Positions 1-5,591 of a DNA stretch of 7,280 nt are shown piece by piece. Position 1 is the first letter of the stretch. Each line of letters starts with the position of its first letter. The position numbers and the translations under genes are program-made. Where the stretch lies: the NCBI GenBank assembly GCA_945890595.1, contig CAMDCQ010000122.1, positions 1 through 7,280 on the forward strand, in the 5' to 3' direction. The DNA is from Chitinophaga pinensis (GTDB lineage Bacteria > Bacteroidota > Bacteroidia > NS11-12g > UBA9320). The notes beneath the pieces were generated by a model that saw only the letters and a program-made list of their open reading frames with translations, had not been told where the DNA came from and did not search any database.

Positions 1-148
1 CTCAAAAAGACACAATGTGCTAGCTATCAGCAGATAAAATTAACTACTGACCGTTTTTTTAGCAAAAAATTGAATAATTAGCTTTTAAAATTGCAATTGG
101 TACAGCAATTGAAGCTATACTCGCATTGAGATTTATAAATTAACCCAC

Positions 149-652
149 ATGAAGAAAATAATAACATTACTACTAATACTTTCTGGCTCAACTATTACTT
201 ACGCTCAGTCAGATTCCAGCTTGGCTTCGTTGCCTGATGTCACCCTCAAAAATATTGAAGGTAAGGACGTAAATATTGCCGATTATGGTAAAAATGGAAA
301 AATAACGGTTATCTCATTTTGGGCTACTTGGTGTAAGCCTTGTATTAAAGAGTTAAAAAATGTGGACGAGCACTTAGAAGAATGGAAAGAATTATACAAC
401 ATGGAATTGGTTGCCGTGAGTGTGGACGACAGCCGTAATTATGCCAAAGTAAAACCTATGGTAAATGCATTTAACTGGGATTTTGATATTCTCCTAGATC
501 CAAATGGAGATTTGCAACGAGCGCTTAATGTAGTTAACCCTCCCGTTACATTTCTTATAGATCAGAACGGCAACATTGTATACACGCACACTGGTTATGT
601 GGAAGGCGATGAGTATGAACTCGAAGATCACATCAAAGAACTTGTACACTAA
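149..652 (+). CDS. TlpA/ResA-like periplasmic thiol-disulfide oxidoreductase
   Basis: The 167-residue protein begins with a signal peptide (lysines at 2-3, hydrophobic 4-17, likely cleavage after TYA at residue 19), so it should be periplasmic. The mature part is a single thioredoxin-like fold of the TlpA/ResA/AhpC-TSA group. The active site FWATWCKPC holds the redox cysteines C62 and C65. The segment NPPVTFLID (130-138) supplies the usual cis-proline (P132) opposite the active site and is followed by the typical DxNG turn. Family members reduce or exchange disulfides in exported proteins, often in cytochrome c maturation or envelope stress; the substrate here cannot be read from the sequence. 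The ATG start is fixed by the signal peptide directly after it. No Shine-Dalgarno sequence is visible, as is usual in this phylum. The gene appears monocistronic and is closed by the hairpin at 671-707. Family assignment is secure; the exact role is open. Confidence 0.93.
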   Translation: MKKIITLLLILSGSTITYAQSDSSLASLPDVTLKNIEGKDVNIADYGKNGKITVISFWATWCKPCIKELKNVDEHLEEWKELYNMELVAVSVDDSRNYAKVKPMVNAFNWDFDILLDPNGDLQRALNVVNPPVTFLIDQNGNIVYTHTGYVEGDEYELEDHIKELVH

Positions 653-670
653 TTTATAGTTAACAATTTC

Positions 671-707
671 AAAAAAGCACCTTTAGAAAACTAAAGGTGC
701 TTTTTTT
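671..707. terminator. Bidirectional intrinsic terminator between convergent genes
   Basis: A perfect 10-bp stem (GCACCTTTAG at 677-686, CTAAAGGTGC at 691-700) closes an AAAA loop. It is flanked by an A-run (671-676) on the left and a T-run (701-707) on the right. Read on either strand it gives a hairpin followed by a U-tract, so it can end both the thioredoxin-like gene (+) and the glycosyltransferase gene (-). The minus-strand stop codon TAA (706-708) lies inside the T-run, so the hairpin begins right after that gene's last codon. Confidence 0.9.
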
Positions 708-1428
708 ATACCCTACCGCGCCACCATTTGGCTTGAGCAGATATATAACTTACTTGAAAACCTAATTTCCCGGCTCTAAAACCACCTTTGATCAGGTAAC
801 TTTTTATAAATGTTTTGAGGGCGACTATAAGTGCTATGACTTGATTGGGATATGGCTTCTCCAATCGACAGTATTTTTTCACCCTAGCGATGTGATCTTC
901 TTTGTCTTTTATACTGTAATGCAACAAGTCCCCATTTAACTGTTTGATGTTAACCTTCCGGGTATGCACCAATTTTTCATGAATATCTCCTTGCCATTGT
1001 GCAGATCCTTTTGCAAAGAGTCGCACTTTAGTATCTGGATACCAACCAGCTACCTTTAGCCAAATACCACAATAGTTGTTCAATCTATTAAACTGATATG
1101 CAAAACCCTCCATCAGCCCATCTTTTTGCGCATCTTGTATACTCTGGATTAATGCCGGAGAGAGCACTTCATCTGCGTCTATAGACACTATCCATTCATG
1201 GGAAACTTGATCGTTTGCCCAGTTCTTAGTAGCTGCAAAGCCTTGCCATTCATGTTCTATAAATCTGCATGAATACGTTGCGCACAGCGCCTTAGTAGCA
1301 TCCGTACTATACGAATCTACCACCACTATTTCTGAAACGACCTGACTCAATGATGCCAAGCACTCCGCAATGTGAGCTTCTTCATTATACGTAATGATTA
1401 CGGCAGATATGTTCGTTGATGGATTCAT
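706..1428 (-). CDS. Family 2 glycosyltransferase, WaaE/KdtX-like
   Basis: The 240-residue protein has the GT-A fold signature of family GT2. An N-terminal strand leads into ITYNEE (12-17), followed by VVVDSYSTD (35-43) for nucleotide-sugar binding and the metal-binding DxD as SIDADE (D84, D86). The conserved HEKL (150-153) follows. The C-terminal part (about 195-240) is hydrophobic and amphipathic with the KGGFRAGKLGF pattern, as in the WaaE/KdtX beta-1,4-glucosyltransferase-like branch, whose members are about 250 residues long. Such enzymes add a sugar to lipopolysaccharide core or other surface glycans at the inner face of the cytoplasmic membrane; the donor and acceptor here are unknown. 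The ATG is the only sensible start, since the catalytic domain begins within six residues and an in-frame stop lies upstream at 1450-1452. The start codon directly abuts a palindrome with a T-run, leaving no room for a normal ribosome binding site. Confidence 0.9.
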   Translation of the reverse strand: MNPSTNISAVIITYNEEAHIAECLASLSQVVSEIVVVDSYSTDATKALCATYSCRFIEHEWQGFAATKNWANDQVSHEWIVSIDADEVLSPALIQSIQDAQKDGLMEGFAYQFNRLNNYCGIWLKVAGWYPDTKVRLFAKGSAQWQGDIHEKLVHTRKVNIKQLNGDLLHYSIKDKEDHIARVKKYCRLEKPYPNQVIALIVALKTFIKSYLIKGGFRAGKLGFQVSYISAQAKWWRGRV

Positions 1429-1462
1429 AAAAAAATCCTGATAATCAGATTAACAGGATTTT
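1429..1462 (-). terminator. 31-bp near-perfect palindrome plus T-run; probable terminator after the lipoprotein gene
   Basis: The arms AAAATCCTG (1432-1440) and CAGGATTTT (1454-1462) pair perfectly. Inside them TAATC (1442-1446) and GATTA (1448-1452) also pair, with one A-A mismatch between the two blocks and a one-base centre at 1447. This gives 14 of 15 possible pairs. On the minus strand the hairpin is followed by seven Ts (1435-1429, four of them inside the stem), the form of an intrinsic terminator for the gene ending at 1490. It ends at the ATG of the glycosyltransferase. It could instead be a dispersed intergenic (REP-like) repeat; one window cannot tell. Confidence 0.55.
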
Positions 1463-1489
1463 GATAATATCGTTTACGTACTACAATTG

Positions 1490-1726
1490 TTAATGATCGT
1501 GCGTGTGATGTGGACATGAATGTGGATCTGCTTCACAAGCATTAGAGCATACGTGCGCTTGTTCCTTACCAGTACTTTCGGTAGTTGCAGCAGAATCTGT
1601 TGTCTCTACTTTCGACTTACAACACTCTTTTTCACCATCTCCTTCACACTCTTTTTTATCGCCACAAGCAGCGGCTGTTATGCTCAGTATAAATACTAGA
1701 CTTGCTAATTTTATTGCTTTTTTCAT
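1490..1726 (-). CDS. Small Cys/His-rich lipoprotein, possible metal binder
   Basis: The 78-residue protein starts with a type II signal peptide: lysines at 2, 3 and 6, a hydrophobic stretch, then the lipobox TAAAC with the lipidated cysteine at C21. The mature chain is only 58 residues. It has six further cysteines (27, 35, 36, 60, 64, 71) and six histidines (58, 69, 73, 74, 76, 78). They form two clusters around a Thr/Ser/Ala linker (about 42-53). The last 21 residues hold three cysteines and all six histidines, ending in PHHTHDH. This composition suggests binding of a soft or borderline metal such as copper, zinc or nickel, but I do not recognise a named family and the metal is inference. 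The lysine and acidic residues after C21 are not a clear surface-export signal, so inner or outer membrane placement is undecided. It lies between ychF and the glycosyltransferase on the same strand. A weak promoter candidate precedes it and a palindromic terminator candidate follows. Confidence 0.8.
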   Translation of the reverse strand: MKKAIKLASLVFILSITAAACGDKKECEGDGEKECCKSKVETTDSAATTESTGKEQAHVCSNACEADPHSCPHHTHDH

Positions 1727-1739
1727 TTGATATTTAGTA

Positions 1740-1747
1740 CAAGTATA
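1740..1747 (-). promoter_or_regulatory. Weak Bacteroidota-type -7 element for the lipoprotein gene
   Basis: The minus strand reads TATACTTG, seven residues short of nothing but one base (C for T) from the Bacteroidota consensus TAnnTTTG, counted over six fixed positions. It lies 13 bases before the ATG. Nineteen bases further upstream is TTTT, a partial match to the -33 TTTG. The predicted leader would be very short, so this is a candidate only. Confidence 0.22.
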
Positions 1748-1828
1748 AGACCGCTATGTTAACTTTAAAAGTGATTTCTTTTATTCCGTTAGGTATCACA
1801 AGATGCTTAAAACTAGTATTGCTGGTGA

Positions 1829-2923
1829 TTAAACGTTAAAACGGAAATGCATCATATCTCCATCTTTTACCAAGTATTCTTTTCCTTCCACGCGTAACTT
1901 GCCCGCTTCTCTGCATTTGGCTTCCGATCCTAGGGTTAAAAAATCTTCAAGAGCGATGACCTCTGCACGGATAAAACCGCGCTCAAAGTCCGTATGAATA
2001 ACCCCCGCTGCTTGAGGTGCCGTAAATCCTGCGGTGATGGTCCACGCACGTACTTCCTTAACACCTGCCGTAAAGTAAGTGTAGTAGTTGAGTAACTTGT
2101 AAGCTTCGTTAATAATTCTATTTACGCCACTTTCTTTTAAGCCCATATCCTCCAAGAACATGATTTTATCATCTTCTTCCATATCTATCATTTCTGATTC
2201 TATTTCAGCAGACACAAACATCACTTGAGCGTTCTCATCTTTTACCGATTCTGTAAACGCTTGGGTGTGGTGATTGCCACTTACCACACTTGCTTCATCT
2301 ACGTTACACACGTACAAAACAGGTTTAGCAGTAAGTAAATTAAGATCTTTTACCAGCTCCCAGTGTTTAGGATCTAGGTCTAATGTACGGGCAGATTTAC
2401 CTTGTTCAAGGCATTCTTTTATCTGTATGGCGATATCATAAATAGCTTTAGATTCTTTATTACCAGAATCAGCTAGTTTTTTAACCTTGGTAATTTTAGC
2501 TTCGATAGCTTCTAAATCTTTCAGCTGAAGCTCTGTATCTATTATCTCTTTGTCCCTAACAGGATTTACACTGCCATCTACATGCGTTATGTTATCATCA
2601 TCAAAACATCTAACCACGTGCAATATGGCGTTTGTATTACGGATGTTTCCCAAAAATTGATTTCCTAGGCCTTCTCCTTTACTGGCTCCTTTAACAAGAC
2701 CTGCGATATCTACTATCTCTACCGTGGTAGGTACTATTTTTTGCGGATTAACGATATCCGATATTTGTTTTAAACGCTCATCAGGCACGGTAATCATGCC
2801 CACATTTGGCTCTATTGTACAAAACGGATAGTTTGCACTTTCTGCTTTTGCACTACTCAAACAATTGAATAACGTTGATTTTCCTACATTGGGCAAGCCC
2901 ACTATTCCACACTGTAATGCCAT
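1829..2923 (-). CDS. ychF: Redox-responsive ATPase YchF (OBG-type P-loop NTPase)
   Basis: The 364-residue protein matches the family length of about 363 and all its landmarks. The P-loop GLPNVGKST is at residues 9-17. The switch region has DIAGLVKGASKGEGLGNQF (72-90), which covers the G3 motif DIAG. NVDE (207-210) stands where GTPases have NKxD, the substitution that makes YchF/OLA1 prefer ATP over GTP. SAE (238-240) is the G5 motif. A charged helical region (about 128-175) forms the coiled-coil insertion, and the last 80 or so residues, from about YFTAGVKEVRAWT (283-295), are the TGS domain. YchF is a cytosolic protein that associates with ribosomes and is linked to oxidative-stress regulation in bacteria. 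The ATG start puts the P-loop at its normal distance from the N terminus. The gene stands divergent from the rhomboid gene across 163 bases. It is followed after about 100 bases by the lipoprotein gene; no strong terminator is visible between them. Confidence 0.98.
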   Translation of the reverse strand: MALQCGIVGLPNVGKSTLFNCLSSAKAESANYPFCTIEPNVGMITVPDERLKQISDIVNPQKIVPTTVEIVDIAGLVKGASKGEGLGNQFLGNIRNTNAILHVVRCFDDDNITHVDGSVNPVRDKEIIDTELQLKDLEAIEAKITKVKKLADSGNKESKAIYDIAIQIKECLEQGKSARTLDLDPKHWELVKDLNLLTAKPVLYVCNVDEASVVSGNHHTQAFTESVKDENAQVMFVSAEIESEMIDMEEDDKIMFLEDMGLKESGVNRIINEAYKLLNYYTYFTAGVKEVRAWTITAGFTAPQAAGVIHTDFERGFIRAEVIALEDFLTLGSEAKCREAGKLRVEGKEYLVKDGDMMHFRFNV

Positions 2924-3002
2924 TTTTTTTAGATGGCTGCAAGTTTAGCTTTTTCTTTTCAAATGCATCTATGAGTAAAGGGTAAATAATATGCTAAACC
3001 TG

Positions 3003-3016
3003 TTATTCATGAATAA
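3003..3016. promoter_or_regulatory. 14-bp perfect palindrome in the ychF/rhomboid divergent region
   Basis: TTATTCATGAATAA reads identically on both strands. It lies between the divergent starts of ychF (2923) and the rhomboid gene (3087), about 29 bases upstream of the rhomboid -7 candidate. This is a suitable place for a dimeric regulator. In AT-rich DNA a 14-bp palindrome is expected roughly once in a window of this size by chance, so only its position gives it weight. Confidence 0.2.
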
Positions 3017-3044
3017 GAAGCATGGGCTATCAGGCATTTTGTCA

Positions 3045-3052
3045 TACTTTTG
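3045..3052 (+). promoter_or_regulatory. Bacteroidota-type -7 promoter element for the rhomboid gene
   Basis: TACTTTTG is an exact match to the Bacteroidota sigma-ABfr -7 consensus TAnnTTTG. It lies 34 bases before the GTG at 3087, leaving a leader of about 25-30 bases. No TTTG is found at the expected -33 distance. A 7-bp inverted repeat, GGGCTAT (3024-3030) and ATAGCCC (3073-3079), brackets the element. Confidence 0.42.
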
Positions 3053-3086
3053 ATATCGGAACGTAATTTGAAATAGCCCTTTAAGA

Positions 3087-3782
3087 GTGATAAAATTCCT
3101 ATTAAAAGTAATTGATGCTATGGTATGGCCGCTGCTAATTGTATTGGCTATATGGATCGTTTTTTTTATCAATTTACGTTTTGACCTTCATCTCAATGCT
3201 TGGGGGATGCACCCTAGAGAATGGCAAGGCGTTTACGGTATTTTTACCATGGTATTTTTACATGGCGATTTTGATCACCTTTTTTCTAACACAGTTCCAT
3301 TGCTGCTGGCTATGGGTTTCATATTCACTTATTTTGAAAAGGAAAGAGCCGGCATCCTTATCCTTAACGTACTCATAACGGGAATTCTACTTATTTTTAT
3401 GGGAGAATATCGGTCCAACCATATTGGTGCCAGTGGATTAGTTTACGCTTTTATTTTCTTTCTAGTCACGCATGCATTTTTAACCAAAAACAAAGAAATG
3501 CTAGCCGCATCTTTTATCCTTATCTTTCTATACGGCAGTTTAATATATGGTTTATTCCCTGATTATGGTTTGCTAATAGGAAAAGATATCTCATGGGAAG
3601 GACATTTGGCGGGAGCCATTAGTGGTGTATTAACGGCATTATACTATCGAAATCAAGGACCACAAAGACTGACGTTTTTTGATGATGAGCAAGATGACGA
3701 TGATGACGATGAATTGGGCTACTGGAATATGCCTGAAGAAGATGAAACCACCGTGCAGTATCATTATACGGTGAAAAAGTAG
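3087..3782 (+). CDS. Rhomboid family intramembrane serine protease
   Basis: The 231-residue protein has six predicted membrane segments (about 12-29, 67-83, 90-105, 113-131, 138-157 and 172-187). The rhomboid active site is present: catalytic serine in GASG (S116) within segment four and histidine in EGHLAG (H173) within segment six. HLFSN (H64, N68) is the conserved HxxxN of segment two. Rhomboids cleave transmembrane proteins inside the lipid bilayer; the substrate here is unknown. After the last segment comes a tail of about 40 residues that is strongly acidic, including six consecutive aspartates (203-208). The reading frame opens at GTG (3087), with an in-frame stop at 3069-3071. The alternative ATG at 3120 would begin right at the first membrane segment and drop a basic N-terminal lead (MIKFLLK) common in relatives, so I prefer GTG. 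The gene stands alone on its strand and converges on the barrel gene with a 20-base gap. Confidence 0.93.
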   Translation: MIKFLLKVIDAMVWPLLIVLAIWIVFFINLRFDLHLNAWGMHPREWQGVYGIFTMVFLHGDFDHLFSNTVPLLLAMGFIFTYFEKERAGILILNVLITGILLIFMGEYRSNHIGASGLVYAFIFFLVTHAFLTKNKEMLAASFILIFLYGSLIYGLFPDYGLLIGKDISWEGHLAGAISGVLTALYYRNQGPQRLTFFDDEQDDDDDDELGYWNMPEEDETTVQYHYTVKK

Positions 3783-3802
3783 TTAGTAAGACTTCTCTCC
3801 AA

Positions 3803-5296
3803 CTAGAACAACTGGTAATTAATACCAAACCTCAAATCATAATTGATCGACGTAAGTTGACTCTTTTGATATCGAACATCATTTTGGTCTAGAGCATAAC
3901 GTCCATTTGTACTTAAGAAACCTGAAGCATTGATATTAAGATGTGGTGAGAACCAGTGATAATAGTTAGCATTAGCTGTTATGTTTGGTGAGATTTCATA
4001 GGTTTTCAGACCGCTAATAGTCGGAGTCCTATACTGGGGTAAGTCTCTCCTTATTTGTACAAACGGCGAAATATTTACCGTAAGTAAGTTCCTCGTGTTA
4101 GCTTGATACAGGTACTGATAATTACCCTGCAAACTACTTATCCATCTCACTGTTTCGTAGTAATAAGGATCTTTATGCTCATCTTCTATAGGTTCGGTAT
4201 CATAAGCAGATTCATTATCATGGATAGCGTAGTCTAGACCTGTAGACGCAGTAAAATTATAACTAGTTTGTACATGTAACGACTGCTGATGAGAGTACGC
4301 ATAGCTTGTATTGCCATATACACTCGGATTTAATAATTGCTGTCTACTATATCGATAATCTGGGTTCGACAATAAATTCCGTTCACTATTCCCCACCGAA
4401 CGTCTAAATCCATTTGCAGCCGTAGCATAGTGTGTCCATACGCTTCCACTCGCTCGGTTTGCTCTATTTGCGTACAACCAATTATCGCTTATTGTGGTAA
4501 AATAGTCTATGGATTTTTCAGAAGAAATACCATTGGCCTGTAGAACGCTGTCAAGCATTCGCAGCTGTGCTTTATACCCTATTCTAAAATCTAGATACCT
4601 TCTATTTCTAATGAGCGTAATGCCTTGAGCGATGGCCTCTACTTTCTCATTAGCATAATTGGCCCCATCTATGCTTTGAAGGTCTTGCAGTATAAACATA
4701 GCTTGTACGGCATCTGAAACCAAATTCATCCTTCCTTTACCAAAACCATAGGATACGGAAGTTTCGTTAACTAGACTATTGTTGCCATATTTTTGGGTTT
4801 TTTCTCCATTCCCTTCTCCATATTCCATATTTCTTTCCAGATTCATATTTGAAGAAAATCGGAAGTACTTGAATCGATTTCCAGTGTACTTTCTGCTCGT
4901 ATTGGCATAAAAGAGATCCAATTGATTATTTCCCATTTTATTTCCATTTGTGCCTTGAGTCCCTTTATTTTTAGTCAAGTTATAACTAAAATCACCTCTT
5001 ACAGAAGCATTTACCCCACGTTGTAATGCATCCGTGTTGGTAACTGAAAAGTAGCTTGGGCTAAAAACGAAGGAGGATGAATTACTATGACTATTTGAGA
5101 AGGTACTATCTCTAAAAAAGTTGTCCTGCAAACTGTTAAATGACTGCCTACCATTACTTCCCAAGTCAAAATCTAGGGACAATCCACGATAATTCTGATA
5201 TCGAAAATCGTAGGTGTTGAGGTCATAGTCTTGTGCGTAAACGCCAGTGGTAGAAGCTATTGCTAGAAAAAGTACGAGTGATTTTATGTGTTTCAT
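3803..5296 (-). CDS. Uncharacterised outer-membrane beta-barrel protein
   Basis: The 497-residue protein has a signal peptide (MKHIKSLVLF..., likely cleavage after VYA at residue 21, before QD). The mature part is rich in alternating polar/aromatic strands, for example at 95-107, 125-132, 142-154, 340-350, 387-398, 403-415 and 436-446. It ends in NYDLRFGINYQLF, with the terminal phenylalanine typical of barrels inserted by BamA. I therefore read it as an outer-membrane beta-barrel. A middle stretch of about 70 residues (184-255), beginning GFGKGRMNLVSDAVQA and ending near RMLDSVL, looks helical rather than strand-forming. It resembles a segment I recall from other uncharacterised Bacteroidota outer-membrane proteins; its function is not known to me. 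An acidic, tyrosine-rich loop lies at about 359-381. The gene follows the T9SS-exported repeat protein by 37 bases on the same strand, so the two are probably one operon. It shows no PorP/SprF N-terminal signature. Confidence 0.82.
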   Translation of the reverse strand: MKHIKSLVLFLAIASTTGVYAQDYDLNTYDFRYQNYRGLSLDFDLGSNGRQSFNSLQDNFFRDSTFSNSHSNSSSFVFSPSYFSVTNTDALQRGVNASVRGDFSYNLTKNKGTQGTNGNKMGNNQLDLFYANTSRKYTGNRFKYFRFSSNMNLERNMEYGEGNGEKTQKYGNNSLVNETSVSYGFGKGRMNLVSDAVQAMFILQDLQSIDGANYANEKVEAIAQGITLIRNRRYLDFRIGYKAQLRMLDSVLQANGISSEKSIDYFTTISDNWLYANRANRASGSVWTHYATAANGFRRSVGNSERNLLSNPDYRYSRQQLLNPSVYGNTSYAYSHQQSLHVQTSYNFTASTGLDYAIHDNESAYDTEPIEDEHKDPYYYETVRWISSLQGNYQYLYQANTRNLLTVNISPFVQIRRDLPQYRTPTISGLKTYEISPNITANANYYHWFSPHLNINASGFLSTNGRYALDQNDVRYQKSQLTSINYDLRFGINYQLF

Positions 5297-5302
5297 GTTC
5301 TT

Positions 5303-5326
5303 TTATTGGTTTTTTAATTATTGGTT
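5303..5326. repeat. Two 9-bp direct repeats in the intergenic gap of the barrel/adhesin pair
   Basis: TTATTGGTT occurs at 5303-5311 and again at 5318-5326, a 15-base period. Together they fill most of the 37-base spacer between the large exported protein and the barrel gene. On the mRNA they read AACCAAUAA twice in an A-rich leader just before the barrel start codon. They may be chance in AT-rich DNA, or part of a translation-enhancing A-rich leader. Confidence 0.3.
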
Positions 5327-5333
5327 ATTTTTT

Positions 5334-5591
5334 CTATTCCAACACCGTCACAGTGCCATTTATATGTCGTCTTTTATTCAAAATATCTACTAATTCTAAC
5401 GAGTAGATATATACGATTGTGGTGCTTGGTAGCCACTCTTTCAAGTCATTGCCATTATATACTTGCTCGCCCCAGCGATTATACACTTGTATGGTGTATC
5501 GCTGTATAAAATAGGCAGGTATTATAGCCAATCTATCATTGAGTCCGTCAGCATTAGGCGAAAAAGCATTGGGAATATAAAACTTGATTTC
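5334..5591 (-). other. Type B T9SS sorting domain (gliding-motility-associated C-terminal domain)
   Basis: This is the C-terminal part of the large exported protein. The hallmark PNAFSPNADGLND is present, then the strand TIQVYNRWGEQVYNG. In most relatives a WDGxxNG turn and a proline-glycine step lead to a YxY strand. Here KEW is followed at once by LPSTTIVYIY, so about ten residues of the turn are missing at 5432/5433. The final strand INGTVTVLE is normal. The domain is recognised by the type IX secretion machinery and mediates export and surface attachment. Confidence 0.88.

Noticed and set aside
1..81. Plus-strand frame open from the window edge to TAG at 79-81 (26 codons), possibly the tail of an upstream gene
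   Set aside because: The other two plus frames also close early (TAG at 19-21, TAA at 35-37), any of which could equally be a gene end, and 26 open codons are not unusual by chance. The peptide shows no recognisable motif.
91..125. Possible promoter for the thioredoxin-like gene (TATACTCG near 116-123, with two CAATTG boxes at 94-99 and 106-111)
   Set aside because: Two mismatches to TAnnTTTG, no properly spaced -33 TTTG, and CAATTG is a common AT-rich palindrome.
207..210. NVDE in place of NKxD at residues 207-210 of the YchF protein as a missing key residue
   Set aside because: This substitution is normal for YchF/OLA1 and explains its ATP preference, so it is not an anomaly. The numbers here are protein residues; the codons lie near 2294-2305.
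1771..1799. Possible weak terminator after ychF (GTGAT at 1771-1775 with ATCAC at 1795-1799, then T-run on the minus strand)
   Set aside because: Only five pairs with a 19-base loop; too weak to call.
2940..2947. TAAACTTG on the minus strand, 16 bases before the ychF start, as a -7 promoter element
   Set aside because: One mismatch to consensus, and the only upstream TTTG is 12 bases away instead of about 19-21.
2969..3172. Minus-strand open frame of 67 codons overlapping the ychF/rhomboid promoter region and the rhomboid N terminus
   Set aside because: It has no family features and lies antisense to the start of a well-supported gene.
3139..3378. Plus-strand frame of 79 codons inside the rhomboid gene in another frame
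   Set aside because: The catalytic motifs of the rhomboid are in the longer frame; this one is its shadow.
3619..3828. Minus-strand frame of 69 codons across the rhomboid 3' end
   Set aside because: Antisense to the acidic-tail codons, whose GAT/GAC repeats read as His/Ser/Arg-rich filler; no support.
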